Assembly: GCA_045541875.1 (NCBI GenBank)
Contig: JAZQJX010000101.1
Span: 1 to 19,601 of the forward strand
Source: RGIG1828 sp045541875
GTDB lineage: Bacteria > Bacillota > Clostridia > UMGS1810
DNA: 19,601 bases
Reading direction: 5' to 3'
In this document: positions 1 to 8,171 of the stretch, piece by piece
How the letters are laid out: every line of letters starts with the position of its first letter
Numbering within the stretch: position 1 is the first letter of the stretch
Translations under genes and position numbers: made by a program
Notes under the pieces: model-generated
What the model saw: only the letters and a program-made list of their open reading frames with translations
Databases searched by the model: none
Told to the model about the DNA's origin: nothing

Positions 1-1926
1 AATGAATTCTCAATCAAATATACAGGCGGATTTGCCGGCTTTGGTACAAACGAAACCGACGGCGGACGCAGTATTTTGAATATCAACAAAGACGGTCAGC
101 TTTCACTTGGTGCATTCATGGGTCACCATGAATATGCGCCCACAGGCACATCGGAAACTTCATTCGTAGCGGGAACAATACTCGACAATGTTCAGCTTGA
201 ACTTGGAAAATGGTATGACATTAAGGTTGCAGCAGACTTCACAGGTTCAGATTCAGATATTCTCGCATATGTTTGGGTAAATGATGAACTTGTTGCAAAT
301 GGCACAAAAATCCCCGGATTCTATAAAACATTCCCATGGAAATTCAATGATTTCTATTTTGACCAGGCAGCAAATGCAGGAACAATAGCATATGTTGACG
401 CTGTTAAAACATATGAAACTAATGGATTGGGCGAGATTGAAATCCCCGGTAATGATGATGACACAGGCGATGACGCTGTAACAAAAACATATTTTGACAT
501 TGACTTTGAAAATTGGACATCATGGGGCGACAACCCCTTCGGCGGTGCAACAAACAGCGATGGTACAGAAATCGCTCATGATTGGGCAGGTGATCCATGG
601 CAGATGAGCACAGGCGAAGATTCTGACAGAGGCGGAAGGGTTGCAAAAGTAGAAGTTTCTACATCAGCTGGAGACATGGAATACGGCTACCTTTTCCGTA
701 CAAGAATGGGCAGAGACACAGTTGTTCCTGCAGATTACAGCAATGTTAAAGTGCTCTGGAATGAATTCTCAATCAAATATGAAGGCGGATTTGCAGGCTT
801 TAGTACAAACGAAAATGACGGTGCACGCAGTTTTGTAAGTATCAACAAAAACGGTCAGCTTGTACTTGGTGCAAAGTACGGTTACAGTGAATATAAGGTT
901 GCAGGTGAAGGCGGAGATGAATATAACCCGTACATGACACTCGACGATGTTCAGCTTGAACTTGACAAATGGTATGACATTAAGGTTGCAGCAGACTTCA
1001 CAACTGATGATGCATCTACAGGAGCTACTGTATATGTTTGGGTAAACGATAAACTTGTTGCAAATGATGTAAAAGTTGAAAAAATCAAAACAACATCCGG
1101 CTGGGTATACCAGAAACTCTATTTTGACCAGGCAGAAAAAGAAGGAACAATAGCTTATGTTGATGATATTAAAGTATATGAAACTGCCGAATTGGGCGAG
1201 ATTGAAATTCCCGGTCTCGAGATAACAAAAACATATTTTGACTTTGACATTGAAAACTGGATAAATGATGATCTTGGATTCATAACAAACACGGACGGTT
1301 CAGCACTTGGTCTTGGCGGTGCCGGAGAACATCTTAAGGCTAAACGCGGAACAGATTCCGACAGAGGACAGGTTATGAAGGTTGATGTTGCAACATCAGG
1401 CGGACACTCCTCATCAAACAACGGCTTCCTTCTCCGTGCAAGAAAGTCAGGAAATCCTTCAAATTACGAAGGTGTCGATGTGCTCTGGAATGAATTTTCA
1501 ATCAAATATGAAGGCGGATTTGCAGGCTTCGGTACAAACGAAAATGATGACGGACGCAATATTTTGAATATCAACAAAAACGGTCAGCTTGTACTTGGTA
1601 CAAAATTAGGTCACTGTGAATATTCGCCCAGCGGCGTATCGGAAGGTGATTTTAAACCGGGAATAATCCTCAACGATGTTCAGCTTGAACTTGGAAAATG
1701 GTATGACATTAAGGTTGCAGCAGACTTCACAGCTGAAGATGCAAATACAGGTGTTACTGCATATGTTTGGGTAAACGGTGAACTTGTTGCAGATGGTATA
1801 AAAATTGCTAAAATCACAACAACATCCACCTGGGTAAATAATGACTTCTATTTTGACCAGGCTGCAAACGAAGGAACAATAGCATATGTTGACGCTGTTA
1901 AACAGTATGAAACTTCAGAACTTGGT
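1..1926 (+). repeat. Tandem LamG-like module repeats in the first gene
   Basis: The NEFSIKY...GGFAGF block starts at bases 1, 760 and 1489, and once more at 19461 in the last gene, giving periods of 759 and 729 bases. Module openings (TKTYFD) are at 481 and 1225. Long stretches of DNA, such as the part coding for QLEL.KWYDIKVAADFT, are nearly unchanged between copies. These are protein-coding module repeats, not CRISPR or transposon repeats. Confidence 0.85.
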
Positions 1927-2742
1927 TCAGATATTGTTAAAGACAAAGTAAATGTAATGACAGATGCCCTCAACAGCATTTCTGCAAACATCGGCACCAG
2001 AAACGAAACACACCATCCCGTAAGTGCAATGGTGGACGGCATAAAAGAGAGTGACAATATGTATAAAAGTCTCAAAATTGCCAAAGAAGCAGAAGGACTT
2101 AAAGTTGTTGCTGCCCTTGATGCCATATACGAAATTTCTTCTGTAACGGTTACAGAGAGATGGATGAGCGATCATGGACTTAAAGTCAGTGTAGAAATCG
2201 GAAAGAACGGCAATCTTACAAAGGTTGTAGACAATCTGGGCGTAACCAAGGGTAGTGAGCCCGGTCAGGCAGTTGATACCATATATCCCATTATTCCTAC
2301 AGAAGGTGACACAATTGTATATACCTTTACTGTAGATAATCACAGATGGAATGAAAATGACCTCGGCAATACAGAATCGGACTATCAGATTTATGAACTT
2401 GCAGCAAAAGGTTTTTATGTTGATGATGTAACAGTTACAGGCTTTGTTCCCGAAATCGGTTATTGGTATCACTCAGATGACAATGCAATCACCCGTTACT
2501 GTATCAACTGCTATAATGCAGGTGAAGACATCAACGGTAAATTCTTTGTTGCATCATATGATGACGAGGAGCTTGTTGGTATTTCAGCGCCTGTAGATGT
2601 AACTCTCAAAAAGGGTGCAAACACTTTGGAATGTGAAGAAACACCTGCTATTTATAACGATAGCTATACATACAAAGTATTCTTTTGGGAAGATTTAGAT
2701 GCGGTAAGACCTGTCATAGCATCAGAAGACGTTATAAAATAA
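1..2742 (+). CDS. Secreted multi-module lectin-like protein, 5'-partial
   Basis: The reading frame is open from base 1, so the start codon and signal peptide lie upstream; 913 residues are visible. An in-frame TTG at 76 is internal and not the start. The visible part begins inside one concanavalin/LamG-like module and continues with two full ones (about residues 161-405 and 409-640), each opening with a KTYFD-type strand and ending in a YVD..K.YET strand. A region at about 645-815 (SAMVDGIKESDN..., SSVTVTERW) resembles a discoidin/F5-8-type or related beta-sandwich. The last about 90 residues form a fibronectin-like domain (FFVASYDDEELVGI, YKVFFWEDLDAV) of a type common at the C-terminus of secreted Clostridia proteins. 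No catalytic motif is visible. By analogy with the related gene at 19098, it is probably exported. The role is inferred to be carbohydrate or surface binding; the ligand is unknown. Confidence 0.8.
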   Translation, partial: NEFSIKYTGGFAGFGTNETDGGRSILNINKDGQLSLGAFMGHHEYAPTGTSETSFVAGTILDNVQLELGKWYDIKVAADFTGSDSDILAYVWVNDELVANGTKIPGFYKTFPWKFNDFYFDQAANAGTIAYVDAVKTYETNGLGEIEIPGNDDDTGDDAVTKTYFDIDFENWTSWGDNPFGGATNSDGTEIAHDWAGDPWQMSTGEDSDRGGRVAKVEVSTSAGDMEYGYLFRTRMGRDTVVPADYSNVKVLWNEFSIKYEGGFAGFSTNENDGARSFVSINKNGQLVLGAKYGYSEYKVAGEGGDEYNPYMTLDDVQLELDKWYDIKVAADFTTDDASTGATVYVWVNDKLVANDVKVEKIKTTSGWVYQKLYFDQAEKEGTIAYVDDIKVYETAELGEIEIPGLEITKTYFDFDIENWINDDLGFITNTDGSALGLGGAGEHLKAKRGTDSDRGQVMKVDVATSGGHSSSNNGFLLRARKSGNPSNYEGVDVLWNEFSIKYEGGFAGFGTNENDDGRNILNINKNGQLVLGTKLGHCEYSPSGVSEGDFKPGIILNDVQLELGKWYDIKVAADFTAEDANTGVTAYVWVNGELVADGIKIAKITTTSTWVNNDFYFDQAANEGTIAYVDAVKQYETSELGSDIVKDKVNVMTDALNSISANIGTRNETHHPVSAMVDGIKESDNMYKSLKIAKEAEGLKVVAALDAIYEISSVTVTERWMSDHGLKVSVEIGKNGNLTKVVDNLGVTKGSEPGQAVDTIYPIIPTEGDTIVYTFTVDNHRWNENDLGNTESDYQIYELAAKGFYVDDVTVTGFVPEIGYWYHSDDNAITRYCINCYNAGEDINGKFFVASYDDEELVGISAPVDVTLKKGANTLECEETPAIYNDSYTYKVFFWEDLDAVRPVIASEDVIK

Positions 2743-2788
2743 TTTTAAAATCAGAATCTGACATATAACTATATGTCTTTGATAAAAT

Positions 2789-2830
2789 CCTCACACTTTG
2801 CCCAGACAAAGTGTGAGGAGCTTTGAATGC
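2789..2830 (+). terminator. Hairpin terminator after the first gene
   Basis: A perfect 12-bp stem (2789-2800 with 2807-2818) closes a 6-base loop and lies 46 bases after the stop codon. The downstream tail is only moderately T-rich (CTTTGAATGCTTTT), so termination may be incomplete, which would explain the second hairpin downstream. Confidence 0.65.
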
Positions 2831-2899
2831 TTTTGGCTAAAATGAAAAACGGCTCTTTACCAATAGCCGGGGTTAAAATTAAATAACGGAATTTTTGGT

Positions 2900-2930
2900 G
2901 GCGGCTGCAAATTTGTGCAGCCGCCTTTTG
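2900..2930 (+). terminator. Second, GC-rich hairpin terminator
   Basis: A 9-bp GC-rich stem (GGCGGCTGC at 2900-2908 with GCAGCCGCC at 2917-2925) has an 8-base loop and is followed directly by TTTT, with another T-run at 2939-2945. With the hairpin at 2789 it forms a tandem terminator that separates the first gene from the next transcription unit. A weaker 5-bp hairpin (2850-2854 with 2865-2869) lies between them. Confidence 0.75.
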
Positions 2931-3015
2931 TATGTCTGTTTTTTGCGACTGAATAATTGTGTGTCTACACCTGTAACAATCTTTTTTCTTAAATCCAAAA
3001 AAAGTGTACGACTAA

Positions 3016-3042
3016 TTGACTTTAATGTGATATCATTAATAT
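3016..3042 (+). promoter_or_regulatory. Candidate sigma-A promoter with operator-like inverted repeat
   Basis: TTGACT (3016-3021) and TAATAT (3037-3042) sit 15 bases apart, slightly short for a sigma-A promoter. Between them and touching the -10 is an inverted repeat, TTAATG (3022-3027) and CATTAA (3034-3039), with a 6-base spacer; it could bind a dimeric repressor. A second possibility is the extended -10-like TGATATTAT at 3084-3092, which lacks a good -35. The rest of the 372-base gap (2743-3114) holds the two terminators and no credible gene. The Shine-Dalgarno of the next gene is GGAGGT at 3101-3106. Confidence 0.4.
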
Positions 3043-3085
3043 CAGGGTTGTGTGTTTTTTTTGAATTTTAGTGATTACAAAAGTG

Positions 3086-3250
3086 ATATTATAAAATTCG
3101 GGAGGTAGAAAAGAATGAAAAAATCAAACAGAATATTATCAGCATTTTTAGCATTGACAATCATATTTTCAATAATGCTTTCATCAGGACAGATTATATC
3201 TTATGCCGATTCATTCGCACCCATAGACGGAGTCGGCAGCACGGATACAG
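3086..3250 (+). repeat. Leader plus signal-peptide segment duplicated at 10938
   Basis: The last about 29 bases of leader (from ATATTATAAAATTC), the ribosome binding site, the signal-peptide codons and the start of module 1 are nearly identical to 10938-11102 upstream of and in gene C. Substitutions are few and mostly silent or conservative. Homology stops abruptly upstream of 3086, which marks one edge of a duplicated block. Confidence 0.8.
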
Positions 3251-6200
3251 AAATTCCTCTTTCAGGCATTGAGGGAACAGTCATATATTCAAACGGAGAA
3301 TTTCCTTCCGGAACCTATACTGCATCTGCGGGTACGCAAATCGACTCTATGATTTATCTTAATAGCGGTGCAAGCAGTGTCGGAACAGACGGGGAAGGCG
3401 GTTCTGTTTTCTCATTTGGCGGACATGGCTGGCTGAAAACCAAAAATGCACTGGATGCATATGTTCGGGAAAACGGAAATGTTCCCGGTGCAATCCACGA
3501 ACTGACACTTGTTATAAAGGTTACAGGCGGAGTTGTATACCTTTATCCCTGCGGCGGAGGAGACAACCGTGACGCCGCTGCAAGTCTTGTATTTAACGGC
3601 ACAACACTTGCAAGTGACACCGGAGTAACCTACTCAACAACACTTCCTCGTGATACATGGTACAGAATAAAATTCACTTTAGACACTGCAACAAAAACTG
3701 TATATACTTCTGTAAACGGAGCGGTTGTATATTCAGCCGTATCAGCAACTCTCGGAAATTCACTTTACAGTATTCTTTATCAGGAGACTAACGGTGCAGC
3801 AGTCAGCATCGATAATATTAAATATGTTGTAAAAGATGAACCGGATGAATTTGCACCTGTTCCGGGGATCGGCGATACGGATATAGAAATTCCTCTTTCC
3901 GATGTTGAAGGGACAGCCATATATTCAAAGGGAGAATTTCCTTCCGAAACTTATGTTGCACCTGCGGGTACGCTAATCGACTCTATGATTTATCATGAAA
4001 AGGGCACAAGCACTGTTGGAACAGACAAAACAAACGGTTCTGTTTTCTCGTTTGGCAACCAGGGCTGGTTGAAAATTAAAATTGCACTTGATGCATATGT
4101 TCGGAAAAACGGAAGTGTTCCCGGTGCAATCCACGAACTGACACTTGATATAAAGGTTTCAGACGGAAATGTATATCTTTATCCGTGCAGCGGAGGAGAC
4201 AACCGTGACAAAGATGCAAGTCTTGTGTTTATAGGAACAAAACTAATGAGTGACGCCGGAGCAACCTACGGAACACTTCCTCGTGATACATGGTACAGAA
4301 TAAAATTCACTTTAGACACTGACACGAAAACTGTATATACTTCTGTAAACGGTGCGATTGTATATACAGGTGCATCAACAACTCTTGGAAATACACTTTA
4401 TAGTGTTCTTTATCAACAGACTAATGGTGCAACAGTCAGCATCGATAATATTAAGTATGTTGTAAAAAGTGAATCTTCAGATGAACCGTCAACTCCACCG
4501 ACTCCTCCCGATGAACCGGGTGATGAATCAGAGGTTAAGGAACCGCCGTTATATTACGATTTTGAAAATATGCCGATTGGTGCGCAACTCTATGACGGAA
4601 CTGTTACAGACTATAAAGGAAACAACATGCTCAAACAGGAACTTAATTCTTCAGGACGAAGAGCGAAGTTTTATGCGATGATTCCCGGAGATGCAGTTTT
4701 TTCCTTTGACTTTGCATCGACAGGAGGCCCCATTGAGGGTAAAATGACATTTGAAAGCGGAAACGAAGCAGGTCATGCTCTCACATTTACGCTTGATGGA
4801 GATGTAATAAGTTATAACGGTACCCAAATCACAAAATATGATGAAGAAGTAAAAAACATTGCTGTGGTTTTTAAAGCAAATCAGCAGCACTTTGATATAT
4901 ATGTTAATGGTGAATGCGTAGTCAGAGGATGTTTCACCGAAATACGTTTTGATAAAATTGTAAATGTCGAACTGTATTTCTGTGCCCCCGGTGAAAATGC
5001 AGACATTTATCTTGATAATATAATGGCATATCCCACATATGAAAAAATCAAAGATGCAATTATATATGATCCCGATGCCAGACCTGTATGGGACAAAGAA
5101 ATAATTCTTACGGATAAGACCTGGTTCATTGATGAAGAGACAGAAAAAGCCTTTATGGCAGATAAAGTTTCCGTACACATGAGAAGCGGTGTTGTTTGCG
5201 TAAACAATGAAAAAACAACCCTTGAAAATATGCCCTATGTAAACGGAGATGAACTTATGGTTCCGTCGGAATTTTTCGCAGTTGCATATGGGATTACACC
5301 TTCAATATCTGATACAACAGTTAGTCTGAAAAATAATATTATTCTTGATTTAAAATCACCGAAAATTTCTGTCAAGAGTCAGACATATGATATATTCTGC
5401 TCACCGCAGGAAAAAGACGGCATAATATATTTGCCTCTTCGTGCGATTGTTGAGAAAGGTATGTCAAAACACATATATCACGATACAACCGCCATTCACT
5501 ATGGCATGGTTATAATTTCCGATGCTGAGATTGAGCCGTGGACAGGTGATGAGCTTCAGAATCTGAATGATTATTGTTTTTATTTAAGACCCACGAAAGA
5601 ACAATGGCTTGCAGACTACAATGCATCACCGTTAAAAGAACAGCATCCGAGAGTTATGGCAACAGAGGAAGATTTTGAACGCTTGAAAAAAGAAATTGAA
5701 ACAAATGAAAGAAAAAAAGCGTGGTTTGAAAATCTCATTACATACTGCGATGGACTAGTTAAAAAACGGCCTTTGAAATATGAACTCCGTGACGGTATCA
5801 GACTCATGTATGTAAGTTCTGATTTTACGGAATGGTCAACCTGTCTTTCGTTTGCATACAAGATGACCGGTGATAAAAAATACCTTGATGCTGCGTGGAA
5901 GCAGATTGAAGCAGTTGCGGCATTTCCCGACTGGAATCCGATTCATCACATAGATGTTGGTATGATGGCTCTTGGATTTGGTATTTCATATGACTGGCTT
6001 TATCATGACCTTACCCCGGATCAGAGAGCGATTATGGAAAGAGCGGTATATAATAATCTCTACTGGATTGTAAACGAAGCTCATCAGGATTTCTATACTG
6101 TCTATGGTGATCCGGGAATGAAGGATAATCACAACGTATTGTGTAATGCCGGACTCATAGCTTGCATAGTTGCATTCATGGATGTACACCCCGAGGTCGG

Positions 6201-8100
6201 AAGTCAGCTCGGAGCACATACAATGAGACTGCTCGAAAGATTTATGTGGCTTTTTGCTCCCATTGGTTCATACTTTGAAGGACCGATGTATGCAAGTGTA
6301 TCAATTGATTATGCAGCCAGTCTTTTTGCGTCAATGGAACCCTGTATGGGCACACTTTACGGACTTGATAAAGCAGAAGCCTTTGACCTTTCGGGAGACT
6401 ACATTATTAACATGCAGTCCGATGCAGCATCGTTTGGGTTTGGTGATGGTAATTCCGACCTTAAAAGAAGTTCAGGAATGCTCTGGCTATATAAGCACTA
6501 CGGAATAAAAGGTAAGCAGGATGCAGTTGCGGATCTTTTGGCTAATGTAGGAGGTCAGGATGCAGTAAATGCACTTCTTTACTATGATGTTGAACAGGAA
6601 AAAACAAATGACACAACCAGCATGGGTATATATTACTCAGGGGAAGACCTTGTTCTTGCCAGAAACAGTTATGATATCGGTCAGGTTTATGTAGGTCTCA
6701 AATGCGGTGGAACAATCCACTCTCATTCTCATCTTGATTCAGGAAGTTTTGTTTTTGATGCAATGGGAACGAGATGGGCACATGACCTCGGTCAGGATGA
6801 TTACAACCTTGAATGGAACTGGGGATTCTATGAAATATTCAGAAGAAGACCTGAATCCCATAATACTCTCATAATAAATCCGGATGCGGGATATGGATAT
6901 GAACTTGACGGAAGGGCAAAATTCTTATCATATGATATTCAGCCCAGAGGAGTAATTGCTAAGACTGATTTAACCGAACTTTACGGAGCTAAAGTCACAA
7001 GTGCAAAAAGAGGATTTTTCTTCACTGATGACAGAAGAAGCCTTGTTGTCCGTGATGAAGTTTCACTCACAGGACAATCTGATTTATATTGGTTGATGTG
7101 TATCAGTGCAAATGCGGAGATAATTGATGAAAATACAGTTATTCTTACAAAGCCGGCAAATGCTTCGCAAAAAGTTAAGGTAGAATTTATATCGTCCACA
7201 GGAGAGGGAACCGTAGAAGTCGGACCTGCCGCACCTTTCCCCACATCCCCGCAGATTCCTGAACAGAATCAGAACATGGGTTATCAAAGGCTTTCATATA
7301 AGGTTAGCGGAAACGGAAATGTAAATATCACCGCAAAAATAACCCCAATGGGATTTAAAGGTTCAGATATATCAGAGTATAATACAAATATGGATTCATG
7401 GGTTATACCCGACGGTGAAATGAAACAGGTTCCTGTTCTTGATTCTCTGACAATTGACGGAGAAAGCTATAATACAACCAATGCATATTATACCGTTCGT
7501 GTAAAATCATTTGATTCTCCTGTCCCCGAAGTTGTTGCTGAATCCGAAAAGTATATTGTGGATATTCATTATGCAAAAGATTTGTCAGATCAGACAACAA
7601 TCAAGTTAACTGACCCAAATGATGAAACCAATACTGTAACATATATAATATCATTTATAACCACATACACAGAAGATTTCAGAGCAGTAGAATTTGACGA
7701 TTATACAGCACTTGCAATGAGTAATGTTAAAGCATCAGCCGTTCTTCAGGCAGAACACCCCGCTGACCATGTTCTTGACGGTGATCTGTCAACAAGATGG
7801 GTATCAGAGAATAATGCATGGCTTCTGTTTGATCTTGAATCTGAACAGGAATTTGACACGGTTCTTCTTGCGATGTATCTTGCAACGACACGAACACATA
7901 CATTCACTATTGATGTTTCGAATGACGGAAAGACCTTTACAAAGGTTGGTACCTTCACAAACAGCGGAAAAACTGATGACCATGAAGCATTTGATATCGG
8001 AGCTCAAAAAGCTCGCTATGTCAGAGTCAATTTCCGTGGTGCAAATAACGGAGAAACATACAACTCAGTAACTGAATTTGTTGTTGCAAAGAAAAAATAA
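3115..8100 (+). CDS. Gene A: secreted heparinase II/III-family polysaccharide lyase with lectin-like modules
   Basis: The 1661-residue protein starts at an ATG 8 bases after GGAGGT. Its signal peptide has a probable cut after SYA at residue 31. Two LamG-like modules (about 34-245 and 246-450) are followed by a Pro/Asp/Glu linker, a third concanavalin-like domain (about 483-645) and a copper-amine-oxidase-N-like stalk domain (about 683-805). The heparinase II/III toroid and beta-sandwich cover about 844-1438, a cadherin-like beta-sandwich about 1440-1525, and a discoidin/CBM32-like domain about 1530-1655. Family motifs visible are NHN (1005-1007), EGPMY with Tyr1059, HSHSHLDSGSF (His1202/1204/1206) and SHNTL (His1249). 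In characterised heparinases, Tyr and His catalyse beta-elimination of uronic-acid glycans and later His/Asp residues bind a metal; assigning those roles here is inference. The substrate cannot be named. It is the probable first gene of the operon. Confidence 0.85.
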   Translation: MKKSNRILSAFLALTIIFSIMLSSGQIISYADSFAPIDGVGSTDTEIPLSGIEGTVIYSNGEFPSGTYTASAGTQIDSMIYLNSGASSVGTDGEGGSVFSFGGHGWLKTKNALDAYVRENGNVPGAIHELTLVIKVTGGVVYLYPCGGGDNRDAAASLVFNGTTLASDTGVTYSTTLPRDTWYRIKFTLDTATKTVYTSVNGAVVYSAVSATLGNSLYSILYQETNGAAVSIDNIKYVVKDEPDEFAPVPGIGDTDIEIPLSDVEGTAIYSKGEFPSETYVAPAGTLIDSMIYHEKGTSTVGTDKTNGSVFSFGNQGWLKIKIALDAYVRKNGSVPGAIHELTLDIKVSDGNVYLYPCSGGDNRDKDASLVFIGTKLMSDAGATYGTLPRDTWYRIKFTLDTDTKTVYTSVNGAIVYTGASTTLGNTLYSVLYQQTNGATVSIDNIKYVVKSESSDEPSTPPTPPDEPGDESEVKEPPLYYDFENMPIGAQLYDGTVTDYKGNNMLKQELNSSGRRAKFYAMIPGDAVFSFDFASTGGPIEGKMTFESGNEAGHALTFTLDGDVISYNGTQITKYDEEVKNIAVVFKANQQHFDIYVNGECVVRGCFTEIRFDKIVNVELYFCAPGENADIYLDNIMAYPTYEKIKDAIIYDPDARPVWDKEIILTDKTWFIDEETEKAFMADKVSVHMRSGVVCVNNEKTTLENMPYVNGDELMVPSEFFAVAYGITPSISDTTVSLKNNIILDLKSPKISVKSQTYDIFCSPQEKDGIIYLPLRAIVEKGMSKHIYHDTTAIHYGMVIISDAEIEPWTGDELQNLNDYCFYLRPTKEQWLADYNASPLKEQHPRVMATEEDFERLKKEIETNERKKAWFENLITYCDGLVKKRPLKYELRDGIRLMYVSSDFTEWSTCLSFAYKMTGDKKYLDAAWKQIEAVAAFPDWNPIHHIDVGMMALGFGISYDWLYHDLTPDQRAIMERAVYNNLYWIVNEAHQDFYTVYGDPGMKDNHNVLCNAGLIACIVAFMDVHPEVGSQLGAHTMRLLERFMWLFAPIGSYFEGPMYASVSIDYAASLFASMEPCMGTLYGLDKAEAFDLSGDYIINMQSDAASFGFGDGNSDLKRSSGMLWLYKHYGIKGKQDAVADLLANVGGQDAVNALLYYDVEQEKTNDTTSMGIYYSGEDLVLARNSYDIGQVYVGLKCGGTIHSHSHLDSGSFVFDAMGTRWAHDLGQDDYNLEWNWGFYEIFRRRPESHNTLIINPDAGYGYELDGRAKFLSYDIQPRGVIAKTDLTELYGAKVTSAKRGFFFTDDRRSLVVRDEVSLTGQSDLYWLMCISANAEIIDENTVILTKPANASQKVKVEFISSTGEGTVEVGPAAPFPTSPQIPEQNQNMGYQRLSYKVSGNGNVNITAKITPMGFKGSDISEYNTNMDSWVIPDGEMKQVPVLDSLTIDGESYNTTNAYYTVRVKSFDSPVPEVVAESEKYIVDIHYAKDLSDQTTIKLTDPNDETNTVTYIISFITTYTEDFRAVEFDDYTALAMSNVKASAVLQAEHPADHVLDGDLSTRWVSENNAWLLFDLESEQEFDTVLLAMYLATTRTHTFTIDVSNDGKTFTKVGTFTNSGKTDDHEAFDIGAQKARYVRVNFRGANNGETYNSVTEFVVAKKK
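3214..4470 (+). repeat. Two LamG-like modules of gene A
   Basis: Module 1 begins at 3214 (FAPIDGVGS) and module 2 at 3850 (FAPVPGIGD), a period of 636 bases with no long linker between them. They belong to the same family as the four modules of gene C. Both carry the C-x5-R-D motif (LYPCGGGDNRD and LYPCSGGDNRD) and the TWYRIKFTLDT and SVNGA.VY strands. Confidence 0.85.
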
Positions 8101-8108
8101 TAAAATGT

Positions 8109-8143
8109 GGGAACTCACAGAACGGTTTTGTTTGTGAGTTCCC
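8109..8143 (+). other. Strong hairpin without a T-tail between genes A and B
   Basis: An 11-bp perfect stem (GGGAACTCACA at 8109-8119 with its complement at 8133-8143) has a 13-base loop and starts 9 bases after the stop of gene A. It is followed by GTGAATGATAATTGAA, not a T-run, so it is a poor intrinsic terminator. It may protect the 3' end of a processed upstream message or lower expression of gene B. A role is not demonstrated. Confidence 0.6.
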
Positions 8144-8171
8144 GTGAATGATAATTGAATGGAGCAGGTTG

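Noticed and set aside
76..78. TTG at 76 as the start of the first gene
   Set aside because: The frame is open to base 1 and the residues before it (NEFSIKY...GGFAGF) are part of a conserved module, so the gene begins upstream.
1927..2472. Reverse-strand open frame of 181 codons inside the first gene
   Set aside because: It is antisense to a clear modular gene, has a Cys/Ile/Tyr-rich composition with no domain, and no ribosome binding site stands out.
4651..5178. Reverse-strand open frame of 175 codons inside gene A
   Set aside because: Shadow of the forward gene; low-complexity Phe/Ile/Cys-rich translation without a recognisable motif.
8148..8171. Upstream ATG as the start of gene B
   Set aside because: No Shine-Dalgarno precedes it; the hairpin arm ends 4 bases before. 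ATG 8172 has GGAG at proper spacing.
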